In this document: positions 15,672 to 25,216 of the stretch, piece by piece
How the letters are laid out: each line of letters opens with the position of its first letter
Position numbering within the stretch: the first letter of the stretch is position 1
Assembly: GCF_024259865.1 (NCBI RefSeq)
Contig: NZ_JAKUDN010000002.1
Location: forward strand, 131,359 to 195,358
Reading direction: 5' to 3'
DNA from: Candidatus Synchoanobacter obligatus
Lineage (GTDB): Bacteria; Pseudomonadota; Gammaproteobacteria; Comchoanobacterales; Comchoanobacteraceae
DNA: 64,000 nucleotides
Program-made: the position numbers and the translations under genes
The notes under the pieces: model-generated
Seen by the model: only the letters and a program-made list of their open reading frames with translations
The model's database searches: none
Told to the model about the DNA's origin: nothing

Positions 15672-16885
15672 AACATAACCCCAAAGACTGCAAAATAGAA
15701 TATTGAGAACAAAGCGCCAGCAGGTATTGTGATAACCCACGACATGAAGATGCCCCGAACGACGTGTAAATCAACAGCAGCCAACCCTCGCGCCAAGCCT
15801 ACACCCAACACAGCGCCTACCAGTGTATGTGTTGTCGATACGGGAAAGCCAAACCAAGATGCACCCAAAACAACCATACCCGTTGCTGATTGTGCTGAAA
15901 AACTTCTACTAGGAGATAAAACCGTTATTTTGCTACCAACACTTGCCATAATTTTATAACCGAATATCGCCAAGCCAAATACCACACCAGCAGCACCAAA
16001 ACCAAGCACCCAGGGTGGCAGCGGTGAGCCAACCTGTAAGCTACCAAACTTAAGAATCTCAATAACGGATGCCAAAGGTCCTATCGCATTTGCAACATCA
16101 TTGGCCCCATGGGCAAACGCCATAATGCACGCAGTTATCAACGCCAACATGCCAAATATTCGCTCCGCTTCTTGACACTTTTGACGATAACTTAAGCCTT
16201 TAGACAAGCTTTTTTGCCGCCAATAATATGCCCCACTGACAAAAATAGCGGCAAATATAATACTCAATCCTTCAGAGCCTCTCTGAATGTCAACCTGATC
16301 AAGCACAAACTGGCCCGCTAAAAATGCCAAACCACCTATACATGCTGCGAAAAAAGCCAACGCACAATATGCTGGCTCTGCATGCCGCAGCACCAGCTTT
16401 TGAACCAACTTAAAGATAATAAACCCAGTTATACCTGAGATTATTGGTGTAACCAGCCAAGATGCGGCAATTGATATAATTTGTATCCATTGAATGTTTG
16501 AAGGCCCCTGAGAAACCATACCAAAGCCAACAACGGCGCCAATGATTGAGTGAGTCGTTGAAACTGGCCATCCTTTATTCGTTGCCAGCATCAGCCAGGT
16601 TGCAGAAGCCAGCAATGATGCTATCATACCATATGCAAGAACCATCATGTCATTTTGGTAAAATTCTATATCAAGGAGATCATAACGAATGGTATCCGTC
16701 ACCCCACCACTTCCAAATATTGCACCAAGCCCTTCAAACACTGCAGCAATTAGAATGGCCTGCTTAATTGTAATGACCTTTGATCCTACTGATGTACCCA
16801 TAGCATTAGCAACATCGTTTGCACCAACCCCCCAAGCCATAAATCCGCCACTAAATAATGCCAAAAAAAACAAAAAGTAATCCAT
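15668..16885 (-). CDS. pit: Low-affinity inorganic phosphate transporter
   Basis: A PiT-family symporter of 405 residues with about ten membrane helices. The two inverted family signatures are present: GANDVANAMGT near residues 21-31 and HGANDVANAIGPL in the second half. Each is followed by the PVSTTHS/T motif (WPVSTTHSIIGAVVG and FPVSTTHTLVGAVLG). It imports phosphate as a metal-phosphate complex with H+ or Na+. The gene directly follows a DUF47 accessory gene, the standard pit partner. An AGG site precedes the ATG. Confidence 0.95.
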   Translation of the reverse strand: MDYFLFFLALFSGGFMAWGVGANDVANAMGTSVGSKVITIKQAILIAAVFEGLGAIFGSGGVTDTIRYDLLDIEFYQNDMMVLAYGMIASLLASATWLMLATNKGWPVSTTHSIIGAVVGFGMVSQGPSNIQWIQIISIAASWLVTPIISGITGFIIFKLVQKLVLRHAEPAYCALAFFAACIGGLAFLAGQFVLDQVDIQRGSEGLSIIFAAIFVSGAYYWRQKSLSKGLSYRQKCQEAERIFGMLALITACIMAFAHGANDVANAIGPLASVIEILKFGSLQVGSPLPPWVLGFGAAGVVFGLAIFGYKIMASVGSKITVLSPSRSFSAQSATGMVVLGASWFGFPVSTTHTLVGAVLGVGLARGLAAVDLHVVRGIFMSWVITIPAGALFSIFYFAVFGVMF

Positions 16886-16889
16886 AATA

Positions 16890-17570
16890 CTACCTAGAAG
16901 AAATAATAATCAGCTGAGTACCCACTCTTTGAGCCCAATCTATCACAGCAGACAGCTCTTTAACGAAATGGTACCAAAACAACACATCTACTGGGTTATG
17001 CTGCGATTCAATTTGAAAAATTTCTTGGCGAATTTTTGCCTGTATCTGATCAGCCTCATCTTCTAATGCATCCAGCTCTGTCACCATTTCTTCCAACATC
17101 TTAAGCACCACACCATCAAAACCCGCCTCTAACAAGTCACGCATTTCTCCATTAACATCTAGCGCCTTATTGCATGTCTTAATCATCTGAGCCAATAGCA
17201 ATCGAACTGAACCTTTAACAGCATCCGGAAAAACCATCTTCCGGCCCATCATTAAACCCATGACGTCCTCTGCTTGATTGGCAATGTTGTCTTGAACCTG
17301 AAGGAGTGCCAACACATCTGTTCTTGGAACCGGCAAATATAAATCTGCATGCAGTCTAACCTGTAACTTACGCTTCAAAGCATCCGCATCTGACTCCAAA
17401 GAAGATATCTTTTTTGCCACTTTTTCAGCCTTCTCCCATTCTCCCGCCTGACACAAATCATAAAAACCCGGCAGCAAAGAGACACACTCGTGCACAACTC
17501 GCATATGCTTTTCTAAACGTTTAAATGGTGATTTTGCAAATATACTAAAAAATGATGGCCGCCTAATCAT
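16890..17570 (-). CDS. DUF47/PhoU-like Pit accessory protein
   Basis: A 226-residue all-helical protein of the DUF47 (PF01865, TIGR00153) group, distantly related to PhoU and encoded next to pit transporters in many bacteria. Characteristic parts are SPFKRLEKHM near the start, the LPVPRTDVLALLQVQDNIAN helix and a glutamate/aspartate-rich LDALEDEADQI segment that could bind metal. It likely modulates phosphate import by the downstream transporter. The start overlaps the stop of the preceding small membrane protein (ATGA); a 13-codon longer reading is not favoured. Confidence 0.9.
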   Translation of the reverse strand: MIRRPSFFSIFAKSPFKRLEKHMRVVHECVSLLPGFYDLCQAGEWEKAEKVAKKISSLESDADALKRKLQVRLHADLYLPVPRTDVLALLQVQDNIANQAEDVMGLMMGRKMVFPDAVKGSVRLLLAQMIKTCNKALDVNGEMRDLLEAGFDGVVLKMLEEMVTELDALEDEADQIQAKIRQEIFQIESQHNPVDVLFWYHFVKELSAVIDWAQRVGTQLIIISSR

Positions 17571-17752
17571 AAATACCTCAACATCGTCACTCCAAATATC
17601 ACAAAACACATCAGCCCAATAGCAATCCAGCCTAATGTACCCATGGCCCGTACAAGATCTGAGGTGTTAAAAACCGGTGAATTACTCTGACCAATTTTAT
17701 ACGCAAAGAATAGCAGAAAACCTGCCAATATTATCAACAAATAGTCCGACAT
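17567..17752 (-). CDS. Two-helix small membrane protein
   Basis: A 61-residue protein with two hydrophobic helices (about residues 4-18 and 38-58) joined by a polar loop (KIGQSNSPVFNTSDLVRA). AAGGAG lies six bases before the ATG, and the stop overlaps the DUF47 gene, so translation is real and coupled. No family recognised; the position before a Pit accessory gene may mean a role in phosphate transport, but that is only context. Confidence 0.7.
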   Translation of the reverse strand: MSDYLLIILAGFLLFFAYKIGQSNSPVFNTSDLVRAMGTLGWIAIGLMCFVIFGVTMLRYL

Positions 17753-17802
17753 TCCAATCTCCTTACCTGATGTTATCACAACCTTACACAATCACCAACG
17801 GG

Positions 17803-18927
17803 TTATTGAGATTCAAACAAGAAAGATTTCATAGACTCCCCTCGTGTTAAATACGCCATCTCAAGCGTACTCCCTTCAACAACATATGAAAATTTATCTA
17901 ACAGTGACAGCCTATTTGCTGTCACAATACTGTCTCGACCAATAATGGCTGTTTTTAAAACACTCTGAGACAATGCTTGCAGCAATAACTCGCTGCAAAC
18001 AGAAAATCGTGGATCCAAATGACGCCCCATCCCACCAGACACAACCACCATCTCGACATCAGAATCCTCGACATGTTCTAATATTCGCATTCTTGACTTT
18101 GACCCTAAATCATAAAACTTTTCCCCAGCATCAAGATCTTGAAACAAACAAATTCTGTTACGCTGAGACTCAACCGAATAAGCAACCACATCTACAGGGT
18201 ACAACACCTTCACCTTTTCTTTTTTAAACAGCGCCAGTGTCTGGAATACATCATCATAGAGTGACTTTAATAGTGGCGGCTCTGCCCCCATCATCACAGA
18301 AGCCACTTCACTACCTACAGCAACAAAGGAAAGCTGATGCACCAAAGACCTGGCCAAGCGCAACTGCCATGATACAGACTCTCCCCCAAGAATCAAACCA
18401 ACCCTAGATGAACGCATTGCTGCATTAAAACCCTCTAAATTCTGCAAACCGAGCCCTAATGTTTGTGGGCTTTGTGACAACAACAAACCTCGAGAAGAGG
18501 CATAGTTTGCATCCAGATGATGCAATGTGTCATGTACCACAACATCAACATTTTCGTGTAACTCCCCAACATAGCTAGGATCACAAAGAATATCCCTTGA
18601 ATCTTTAAACGGATTCTCTAAAACATATAGTCGCCCAAGCTTCATGGAAACATTGAACAATGATGGCAACCAGGTTACCTGGGTATCAAAACGCTCCATC
18701 AATAAGGGCAGCAACCCATGACAGCTCTTTGCTGGATCTAACAACACTGGCCCAAGAGGCGCAAGCACACAGACGCTACAGCCGTTTTCTAACAGTACTG
18801 CAATTGATGGGAGAATCTGCTCTACCATAAAAGGAAATTGCCTTGCACGATCAAGATTCACCCTAAGCAACACACGCTTTCTGATAATGCGCTGAATATC
18901 CGACAAATCTGAGTGAGACGCCATCAT
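17803..18927 (-). CDS. Degenerate phosphoglycerate kinase homologue (likely inactive)
   Basis: A 374-residue protein aligned along its length with phosphoglycerate kinase, and in the usual place right after tkt. Fold landmarks remain: KRVLLRVNL near residues 17-25, GRLYVLENPF near 98-107, GLILGGESVS near 177-186, and DKFSYVVEGS near 344-353. Catalytic parts are lost. The RxDxN signature reads RVNLD, the SHLGRP loop reads APLGPV, the GGSKVSTK lysine motif reads GGESVSWQ, the WNGPxGVFE loop reads VSGGMGRHL, and the GGGD(T/S) nucleotide loop reads IIGRDSI. The frame has no stops, so it is a maintained protein, perhaps a pseudo-enzyme. It overlaps the tkt stop. Confidence 0.8.
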   Translation of the reverse strand: MMASHSDLSDIQRIIRKRVLLRVNLDRARQFPFMVEQILPSIAVLLENGCSVCVLAPLGPVLLDPAKSCHGLLPLLMERFDTQVTWLPSLFNVSMKLGRLYVLENPFKDSRDILCDPSYVGELHENVDVVVHDTLHHLDANYASSRGLLLSQSPQTLGLGLQNLEGFNAAMRSSRVGLILGGESVSWQLRLARSLVHQLSFVAVGSEVASVMMGAEPPLLKSLYDDVFQTLALFKKEKVKVLYPVDVVAYSVESQRNRICLFQDLDAGEKFYDLGSKSRMRILEHVEDSDVEMVVVSGGMGRHLDPRFSVCSELLLQALSQSVLKTAIIGRDSIVTANRLSLLDKFSYVVEGSTLEMAYLTRGESMKSFLFESQ

Positions 18928-20813
18928 GCCCGCTCCTGCTCTAGCTCAAACAGGATCCTTTCGACAATAGCAGGGACTGTTAGGCCAAAGTGCTGATATA
19001 AATCACTTGCTTTTGCAGATGCCCCAAATGCATCCACACCAAAAATATTCTGTGGGGGCGCTAAATCATACCAAGACATACTAGAGCCGGCCTCAATCAC
19101 AAAACAACGGTCTCTACCATGAACCAGCAACTGCTCTAAATTCTGGTTATCAGCCTTCCGGCATGGAACAGAGACGACATTGCAGAACACCTGTTTTTTA
19201 TCTAAAACTTCCGCCACCTTAACTGCTATCGCAACCTCCGAGCCTGTTGCCACTAGAGTCATCACTGCGTGATCCGTTTGCTTTCTAAAGTAAGCCCCTT
19301 GTTGAACTGCACTAAAATCATCAACCGACGGCAGTACGTCAACACTTTGCCTACTTAGCGCCAAAACTGTTGGCCCCTGATGCCTTAATGCTGCTAACCA
19401 CGCTGCTACCGTTTCCTGTAAATTACATGGCCGCCAAACTTGAACATTGGGTGTTGCCCGGCATATCAATAAGTGCTCCACTGGCTGATGTGTTGGACCA
19501 TCTTCTCCCAAGCCAATAGAGTCATGCGTTAACACATAAATGACCTGTTGCTTCATCATAGCCGCCATCCTCAAGGCGTTCCTACCATAATCCACAAACG
19601 TTAAAAATGTTGAAACAAGTGGCAAATACCCCGATAACGCCAGACCATTGGCTATTGCAAACATCGCAAACTCTCTAACCCCATAAGCAACATAAGCATG
19701 TTGAGGCTGATGCTCATTCATAAGACCTGGAGCGGCCTGCGTTAAATTAGAGGCTGCCAAATCAGCAGATCCAGCTACCAACATCCGCAGTTTTGCACTA
19801 ACAGCTTTTTGCACAAGTGATGAACACACGCGAGTTGATAGCGAACGGTCCTCTTGTTCCCCCAGCCAACTTAGCAAATAATCGGCCACATCTTCATCTT
19901 GTGGCAACGCCCAGGTTGTATCATAATTAACAGCCCGCATATCCCACTGCTGCAATAGCTCATCAGGTATAACAAAAGGCGCATGAGGCCAATCTAAATC
20001 TAATCGCATTTGAGAAATTGCCTCTTGGGTTAAAGGCTGCCCATGTGACTTAGCCGTTCCTTCTACAGAACGAGCTCCTTTGCCGATCGTTGTTTTCATT
20101 TGAATAAATGTTGGCTTTTTTGCCTGCCGTGCTTCTAGCAACGCCCGACGAATATCACCAAAGTTATGACCATCAACATTCTTAATCACGTGAAAACCAT
20201 ACCCCTCGAAACGCTTTAGGACGTCATTTTCAAACCAAGGGGTAATTTTGCCATCAATTGAGATGCCGTTATCATCCCAAATAACCGTTAAACCTTGTTG
20301 TAACAATTTGGGCGCCAAAGAAGCAGCCTCATGGCTAATCCCCTCCATCAAACAACCATCACCGACAAAGCAAAATGTATGATAATTGATTTTATCTTGG
20401 CCATACAAAGACTGCCCCCTTTGCGCAGCTAGAGCCATACCAACAGCATTGGCCAACCCCTGGCCTAAAGGCCCCGTAGTCACCTCCACACCTTTGCCCA
20501 CATCATGCTCAGGGTGACCTGCGCAATCCGACCCTAATTGCCTAAAGGTTTTTAACTCCTCGATAGTCCATGGATAACCACTCAAGTACAATGCTGCATA
20601 CAACAACATTGAACCATGCCCGTTAGACAAAACCACCCTATCTCTATTTGCCCATGATGGATGATTTGGCGAATGGCGCAATACATCTCGATACAAAACT
20701 GTCATGACATCAGCAAGACCTAAAGGCATTCCCGGATGCCCAGACTGTGCTTCAGAAATTGCATCTACCGCCAAAAAACGGATGCAATCCGCTAAGCGTT
20801 GTTCCTTATTAAT
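18924..20813 (-). CDS. tkt: Transketolase
   Basis: A thiamine-diphosphate enzyme moving two-carbon units between sugar phosphates. All landmarks are present: SGHPGMPLG, SNGHGSML, GHPEHD, TTGPLGQGLANAVG, the GDGCLMEGISHEA metal/ThDP block and LGEDGPTHQPVEHL with its catalytic glutamate and histidine. About 629 residues against 663 in E. coli. The most likely start is an ATT codon: GGGAGG lies six bases before it, it gives the expected INKEQRLADCIRF N-terminus, and it overlaps the polA stop. An ATG 11 codons earlier lies inside polA and lacks good spacing. Co-transcribed with polA and the pgk-like gene. Confidence 0.94.
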   Translation of the reverse strand: MNKEQRLADCIRFLAVDAISEAQSGHPGMPLGLADVMTVLYRDVLRHSPNHPSWANRDRVVLSNGHGSMLLYAALYLSGYPWTIEELKTFRQLGSDCAGHPEHDVGKGVEVTTGPLGQGLANAVGMALAAQRGQSLYGQDKINYHTFCFVGDGCLMEGISHEAASLAPKLLQQGLTVIWDDNGISIDGKITPWFENDVLKRFEGYGFHVIKNVDGHNFGDIRRALLEARQAKKPTFIQMKTTIGKGARSVEGTAKSHGQPLTQEAISQMRLDLDWPHAPFVIPDELLQQWDMRAVNYDTTWALPQDEDVADYLLSWLGEQEDRSLSTRVCSSLVQKAVSAKLRMLVAGSADLAASNLTQAAPGLMNEHQPQHAYVAYGVREFAMFAIANGLALSGYLPLVSTFLTFVDYGRNALRMAAMMKQQVIYVLTHDSIGLGEDGPTHQPVEHLLICRATPNVQVWRPCNLQETVAAWLAALRHQGPTVLALSRQSVDVLPSVDDFSAVQQGAYFRKQTDHAVMTLVATGSEVAIAVKVAEVLDKKQVFCNVVSVPCRKADNQNLEQLLVHGRDRCFVIEAGSSMSWYDLAPPQNIFGVDAFGASAKASDLYQHFGLTVPAIVERILFELEQERA

Positions 20814-23373
20814 GGGCCACCTCCCAGTTCTCTCCTTCCGACACATTTACCACCAATGGTACCTTTAATTCAAGCACATTTTGCATCAACGTCGTCACAT
20901 GTTCCTGAAACGCCCCAACGTCCATTTCTTTGACTTCAAATACCAATTCATCATGTACTTGCAATACCATTTTGTAATCAAATTGGTCTGATCTTGTTGC
21001 AATGGCAATCATGGCAAGCTTGATAATATCAGCAGCCGATCCTTGCATGGGTGCATTAATCGCAGCCCTAAGGGCGGCTTGCTTTTCAATTGACTGGTGC
21101 GACTGAGCCCCCTGAGCCTTGAGACGTCTACCTAAGATTGTCTCCACATACCCTTTTTCTTCAGCTTGTGCACGAATAGTTGACATATACGTTAACACAC
21201 CGGGATACTGCTCAAAGTATTTATCAATCACCTCTTGAGCCTCAGATCTAGATATACCCAATTGCTTCGACAAACCAAAAGCACTCATGCCGTATATCAA
21301 CCCAAAGTTCACCGCTTTAGCGCGCCGGCGCATTTCTTGAGACACATCAGCAAGGCGCACCCCTTCAACCTTTGCTGCTGTTGCAGAATGCACATCTTGG
21401 TTGTTTTGAAACGCCTCTATCAGCGAATGATCTCCTGAATAATGTGCCATAATTCTTAATTCAATTTGAGAATAGTCTGCAGAAACAATTTTGTAGCCAT
21501 TTGATGGGATAAAAGCACTTCTTATCCGCCGCCCCTCATCTGTGCGAATAGGTATATTTTGTAAATTGGGGTTAGTGGAAGACAAACGCCCAGTCACTGT
21601 CACAGCTTGATTGAATATCCCATGAATACGCCCTGTTTCTGAAACCTGTTTTACCAAACCTTCTGCATATGTTGAATAAATCTTACTGAGTGAGCGGTGA
21701 CGCAACAGCAATGGCACCAAAGCATGTTGTCCAGACAACTCTGCTAAGGTTGATTCAGCCGTAGATGGCTCACCGCCGGGTGTTTTCTCAATAACGGGTA
21801 GCTTCAGCTGCTCAAAAAGTATCTGCCTTATTTGCTTTGGTGAGGAAAGATTAAAAGAAACACCAATCAGCGCATGCGCTTGAGCCTCAATTTCATCTAA
21901 AGAAGCCTTTAACTCTTTTGCATAATTTTGCAACAAATGATCATCCACCAAAATGCCTTCCTGCTCCATATTGGCAAGAATATTCAACACTGGCATTTCT
22001 ATATCGTTAAAAACATGACTACACGTCTTATTCCCCCTAATCTCCTTAGAAATTAACGGATACAACTGACCAACATTCCAGCTTTCTTTTGCTAGCGCTT
22101 CTGATATAGCATCTTCTTTTTTCACCACGGCTGCTTTGTCTAAATAGCGCATTTGCAGCAGCTCAAGCGACACCACAGAACTACTATCCAAGACATAACC
22201 CGCTACCTGCAAATCATAAACCCTCCCTCTGCAGGCCTGCCCCAACAAGGCCCAATAGTTTAGCAACATTTTTGCATCGAAAGTGACGATCTCCACAGCC
22301 TCTAATGCTGGCATCAATTCTTGCCACAAACTATCCATATCTAGGTGTTCAGCGTCTAGCACAAAACACTGGTCTCGAACTTGAAGCGCAAAGACTGTTA
22401 GCATGGACCTTGGTGTGTATGATTTAGGCTTAGATGCCATTAAAACCACGAACGGCGCTTGTGAGACCTTGTCTCTTATCCCTGCCAACAGCCGCTGTTT
22501 CCGTACAATTGAAAAAGACACCTCTTCACCAACAGACAGCTCACTCAACCACCTCTTAAAGCCGAACTTCTTATACAAAGCCTGCAACCTAGGGGCATTC
22601 ACGCCTTGGCCAACAACCTCATCAATTGACTGACAGACCTCTAAATCATCAACCAATGAAACCAGCTGAACCGATAAATCAATCTCTCCCAAATGCTGTC
22701 GAAACGTTTCTCCAACCTTCCCCTTGAGCTGGTCTCGTGACGCTTTAATGCCCTCAATCGAGCCATACTCACACAACCATTTTGCGGCCGTTTTAGGCCC
22801 TACGCCGGGAACACCTGGCACATTATCCGAACGATCCCCCATTAACGCCAAATAATCGCGAATTTGCTCTGGCAAAACCCCGAACTTATCTTGGACGCCC
22901 TGAACATCAAGTAGTTTGTTGTGCATGGTATTAATTAAATGCACATTCTCAGACACCAGCTGCGCCAAATCCTTATCTAGCGTTGAGATAAGCACCCGCT
23001 TTGATCCACAGCGCTTGGCAAAAGAAGCAATCACATCATCTGCTTCATAGCCTTGATGAATAATCAATGGAAACCCTAAAGCCACAATCACTTCGTGCAA
23101 CAGTGGAATCTGGACAACCAAATCATCTGGAGCCTGGCCTCGATCGGCTTTATATCCATCATATATTTCATGCCGAAATGTCCCACCTTTAGGATCAAAA
23201 ACCACAATAATTTTTGCATCCGGACAATCTTTTTCTAACCGCTTGATCATATTAATCACGCCATAAATAGCGCCTGTAGGAATCCCATCCTTATTAACTA
23301 GCGGTGGTAGCGCATGAAATGCTCTAAATAAATAGGAAGACCCATCCACCAAAATAACATCATATTCTTTCAT
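20809..23373 (-). CDS. polA: DNA polymerase I (proofreading site degenerate)
   Basis: An 854-residue Pol I for Okazaki fragment processing and repair synthesis. An N-terminal 5' nuclease (about residues 1-290) has YLFRAFHA, GYKADRG and DRSDNVPGVPGVGPKTA. A 3'-5' exonuclease-like domain (about 300-460) lacks the DxE motif and the last catalytic aspartate. The polymerase (about 470-854) has motif A VSADYSQIELR, motif B RRRAKAVNFGLIYG and motif C QVHDELVFEV. So polymerase and flap nuclease should work, but proofreading is probably lost, as in several other bacterial Pol I lineages. It follows trkH by nine bases and leads into tkt by overlap. Confidence 0.96.
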   Translation of the reverse strand: MKEYDVILVDGSSYLFRAFHALPPLVNKDGIPTGAIYGVINMIKRLEKDCPDAKIIVVFDPKGGTFRHEIYDGYKADRGQAPDDLVVQIPLLHEVIVALGFPLIIHQGYEADDVIASFAKRCGSKRVLISTLDKDLAQLVSENVHLINTMHNKLLDVQGVQDKFGVLPEQIRDYLALMGDRSDNVPGVPGVGPKTAAKWLCEYGSIEGIKASRDQLKGKVGETFRQHLGEIDLSVQLVSLVDDLEVCQSIDEVVGQGVNAPRLQALYKKFGFKRWLSELSVGEEVSFSIVRKQRLLAGIRDKVSQAPFVVLMASKPKSYTPRSMLTVFALQVRDQCFVLDAEHLDMDSLWQELMPALEAVEIVTFDAKMLLNYWALLGQACRGRVYDLQVAGYVLDSSSVVSLELLQMRYLDKAAVVKKEDAISEALAKESWNVGQLYPLISKEIRGNKTCSHVFNDIEMPVLNILANMEQEGILVDDHLLQNYAKELKASLDEIEAQAHALIGVSFNLSSPKQIRQILFEQLKLPVIEKTPGGEPSTAESTLAELSGQHALVPLLLRHRSLSKIYSTYAEGLVKQVSETGRIHGIFNQAVTVTGRLSSTNPNLQNIPIRTDEGRRIRSAFIPSNGYKIVSADYSQIELRIMAHYSGDHSLIEAFQNNQDVHSATAAKVEGVRLADVSQEMRRRAKAVNFGLIYGMSAFGLSKQLGISRSEAQEVIDKYFEQYPGVLTYMSTIRAQAEEKGYVETILGRRLKAQGAQSHQSIEKQAALRAAINAPMQGSAADIIKLAMIAIATRSDQFDYKMVLQVHDELVFEVKEMDVGAFQEHVTTLMQNVLELKVPLVVNVSEGENWEVAH

Positions 23374-23382
23374 TTTACATCA

Positions 23383-24789
23383 TCATTTTATCTGCCAAAA
23401 CTGCGGCATGAACAACACCAAAAACACGGCCATTTCAACCCTGCCCAGCAACATAATACACGAGACTCCTAGCTTTTGTATCCCCGTCAAATCGCCCGGG
23501 CTTAAAGCCTGAGTTGATGCGCCAACATTGGTTACTGTCGCACAAAGCCAACCAAATGCCAAGTCAATTGGCATACCTGTTGAAACCAAAAAAAACAGGC
23601 CTAACAACATTGTGCATAAAAACAAGAATATATAGCCCCGAATGCTCGAAACATACGTGCCTGATAATGCGCGTCCATCAACAAATACCGTTTTAACAAT
23701 ATTGGGCTGAATACACCGCAATAAAAAAAACTTTGCCTCTTGCATCAACACATAAAAGCGAACTATCTTAATCCCCCCGGCCGTTGATCCTGCAGCGCCC
23801 CCCACCAAGCCCAACACCATAAAAAACAAAGCCAGAAACGGCGATGACAAATGCAGCTCTGTCTCAAACCCCGTCGTCGTTGCAAATGCAACCACATCAA
23901 ATACTGTTCTAGCGATACTTTCATTAGCTGATAATAGTGCACAAAACATATATCCAATCCCCACAAGCAGCAACAGTCCTCGGACTTCCGAGCAACGAAA
24001 ATACGCCTGTTTAACCCAGCGATACAGCACTTGGTAGTGGACATGAAAACCTACCGCCCCCAACAACATAAACACAATGGCAACCCATTGCTGTGTTGCA
24101 GTAACCTCTCCAACCATTCCAATGACTGAAAACCCTCCTGTTGAGACCGTCGCCATCGCTTCTAGCATCGCATAATATAGTGGCACCCCTCCCAGCATGT
24201 AGCATAGCGAACAAGCACTCCAAAACACGCCGTAAATAAAACACACAGACCGAGCGGTACTTTTCAGCCTGGGGGTTACCCTTACATCACGAACGTCCGA
24301 GCCATACTCCCCATAATAAACTGACAGCAAGGCCCCCTCATGCAGCGCCAACAGCGACAGCATCAGTATAATAATCCCTGCGCCACCAATCCATTCAAGT
24401 TGCTGCCGATACCACAATAGCGCTTTTGGCCATTCCTGAATGCTACCGACAAACTCAATGCCTGTTGTGGTTAATGCTGACACCGACTCAACCCAAGCAG
24501 TACTATAGTGAGTAGAACCATACATCAGAAACGGAATGCTTGAGACCAAAGACACACCCAACCAGGTTAACACCACAACCAACGAGCCATTGCCCGTATC
24601 ACCAGCCATGGCGCCAAAAACCCAACGCACCATGCCCAAGAACGACCCAAAAAAGAACAGCAAGCCGACAAACAACCATGCTTGCTCGTATTCTTGATAA
24701 TACATTGCGACACCCGCAGGAACCACCCATGACACCATATAAGCCTGAACAATCATGGCGCTTAACGAGACTGCGCCACCAAGGCTCAC
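23383..24789 (-). CDS. trkH: Trk-type potassium uptake protein TrkH
   Basis: A potassium channel-like transporter subunit of 468 residues with about 11-12 membrane helices and four pore loops. Selectivity filters read TTTGIEF, VSTGGFS, TTTGFET and TNVGAST, each with the central glycine. It normally needs cytosolic TrkA, which is not encoded nearby. The GTG start overlaps the stop of the NIF3-like gene (GTGA). The N-terminus is slightly shorter than E. coli TrkH (483). Confidence 0.92.
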   Translation of the reverse strand: MSLGGAVSLSAMIVQAYMVSWVVPAGVAMYYQEYEQAWLFVGLLFFFGSFLGMVRWVFGAMAGDTGNGSLVVVLTWLGVSLVSSIPFLMYGSTHYSTAWVESVSALTTTGIEFVGSIQEWPKALLWYRQQLEWIGGAGIIILMLSLLALHEGALLSVYYGEYGSDVRDVRVTPRLKSTARSVCFIYGVFWSACSLCYMLGGVPLYYAMLEAMATVSTGGFSVIGMVGEVTATQQWVAIVFMLLGAVGFHVHYQVLYRWVKQAYFRCSEVRGLLLLVGIGYMFCALLSANESIARTVFDVVAFATTTGFETELHLSSPFLALFFMVLGLVGGAAGSTAGGIKIVRFYVLMQEAKFFLLRCIQPNIVKTVFVDGRALSGTYVSSIRGYIFLFLCTMLLGLFFLVSTGMPIDLAFGWLCATVTNVGASTQALSPGDLTGIQKLGVSCIMLLGRVEMAVFLVLFMPQFWQIK

Positions 24790-25100
24790 GTGATATCCTC
24801 AAGTTGCGTCACCTCAAACACCGCCTCTTCATAAGGGTGTGCAAGCTTTAAGGCCGCTATTGCTGATTCAAGAAAATCGTCTTGAACCAAAACCTCAACA
24901 CGGTATTCCTCGACCCTTTCCAGCCGACCTGCCTTGCCCAAAAAGGGCTCAGCGCCTTCACACGGCCGATACTCTCCCTTTCCAAGAACATACCAAAGAC
25001 AGTGCTCATACTGCCCTACGCGTCCTGCACCAGTAGACAATACCGCCGTCTTTACTTCAGAAAAATGTGAAGGTGGTACAAAAAACACCATTTTATACAT
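24786..25100 (-). CDS. NIF3-like (CutA-fold) domain protein
   Basis: A 104-residue stand-alone version of the domain inserted in YqfO/NIF3 proteins. It opens YKMVFFVPPSHFSEVKTAVL and continues with GAGRVGQYEHCLWY, GKGEYRPCEGAEPFLGKAG, RVEEYRVEVLV and LKLAHPYEEAVFEV, all family landmarks including the HPYEE motif. The function of the family is not established; metal binding and trimerisation are known for the fold. AAAGGA precedes the chosen ATG by eight bases. It begins the nif3-trkH-polA run. Confidence 0.86.
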   Translation of the reverse strand: MYKMVFFVPPSHFSEVKTAVLSTGAGRVGQYEHCLWYVLGKGEYRPCEGAEPFLGKAGRLERVEEYRVEVLVQDDFLESAIAALKLAHPYEEAVFEVTQLEDIT

Positions 25101-25161
25101 CAAAGCAATCCTTTAAACTACTTTTAATCTACGTGAGATAACGCTTCTTTTCAAGCCGCAC

Positions 25162-25189
25162 TTTACACCTTACAAAATAATGTTATGAT
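25162..25189 (+). promoter_or_regulatory. Probable promoter of small exported protein B
   Basis: TTTACA, 16-base spacer, TATGAT. A second TATAAT lies 6 bases further down, so the exact start site is uncertain. AGGA precedes the ATG at 25217. Confidence 0.5.
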
Positions 25190-25216
25190 ATCCGTATAAT
25201 TCATCAGGATTAAATA

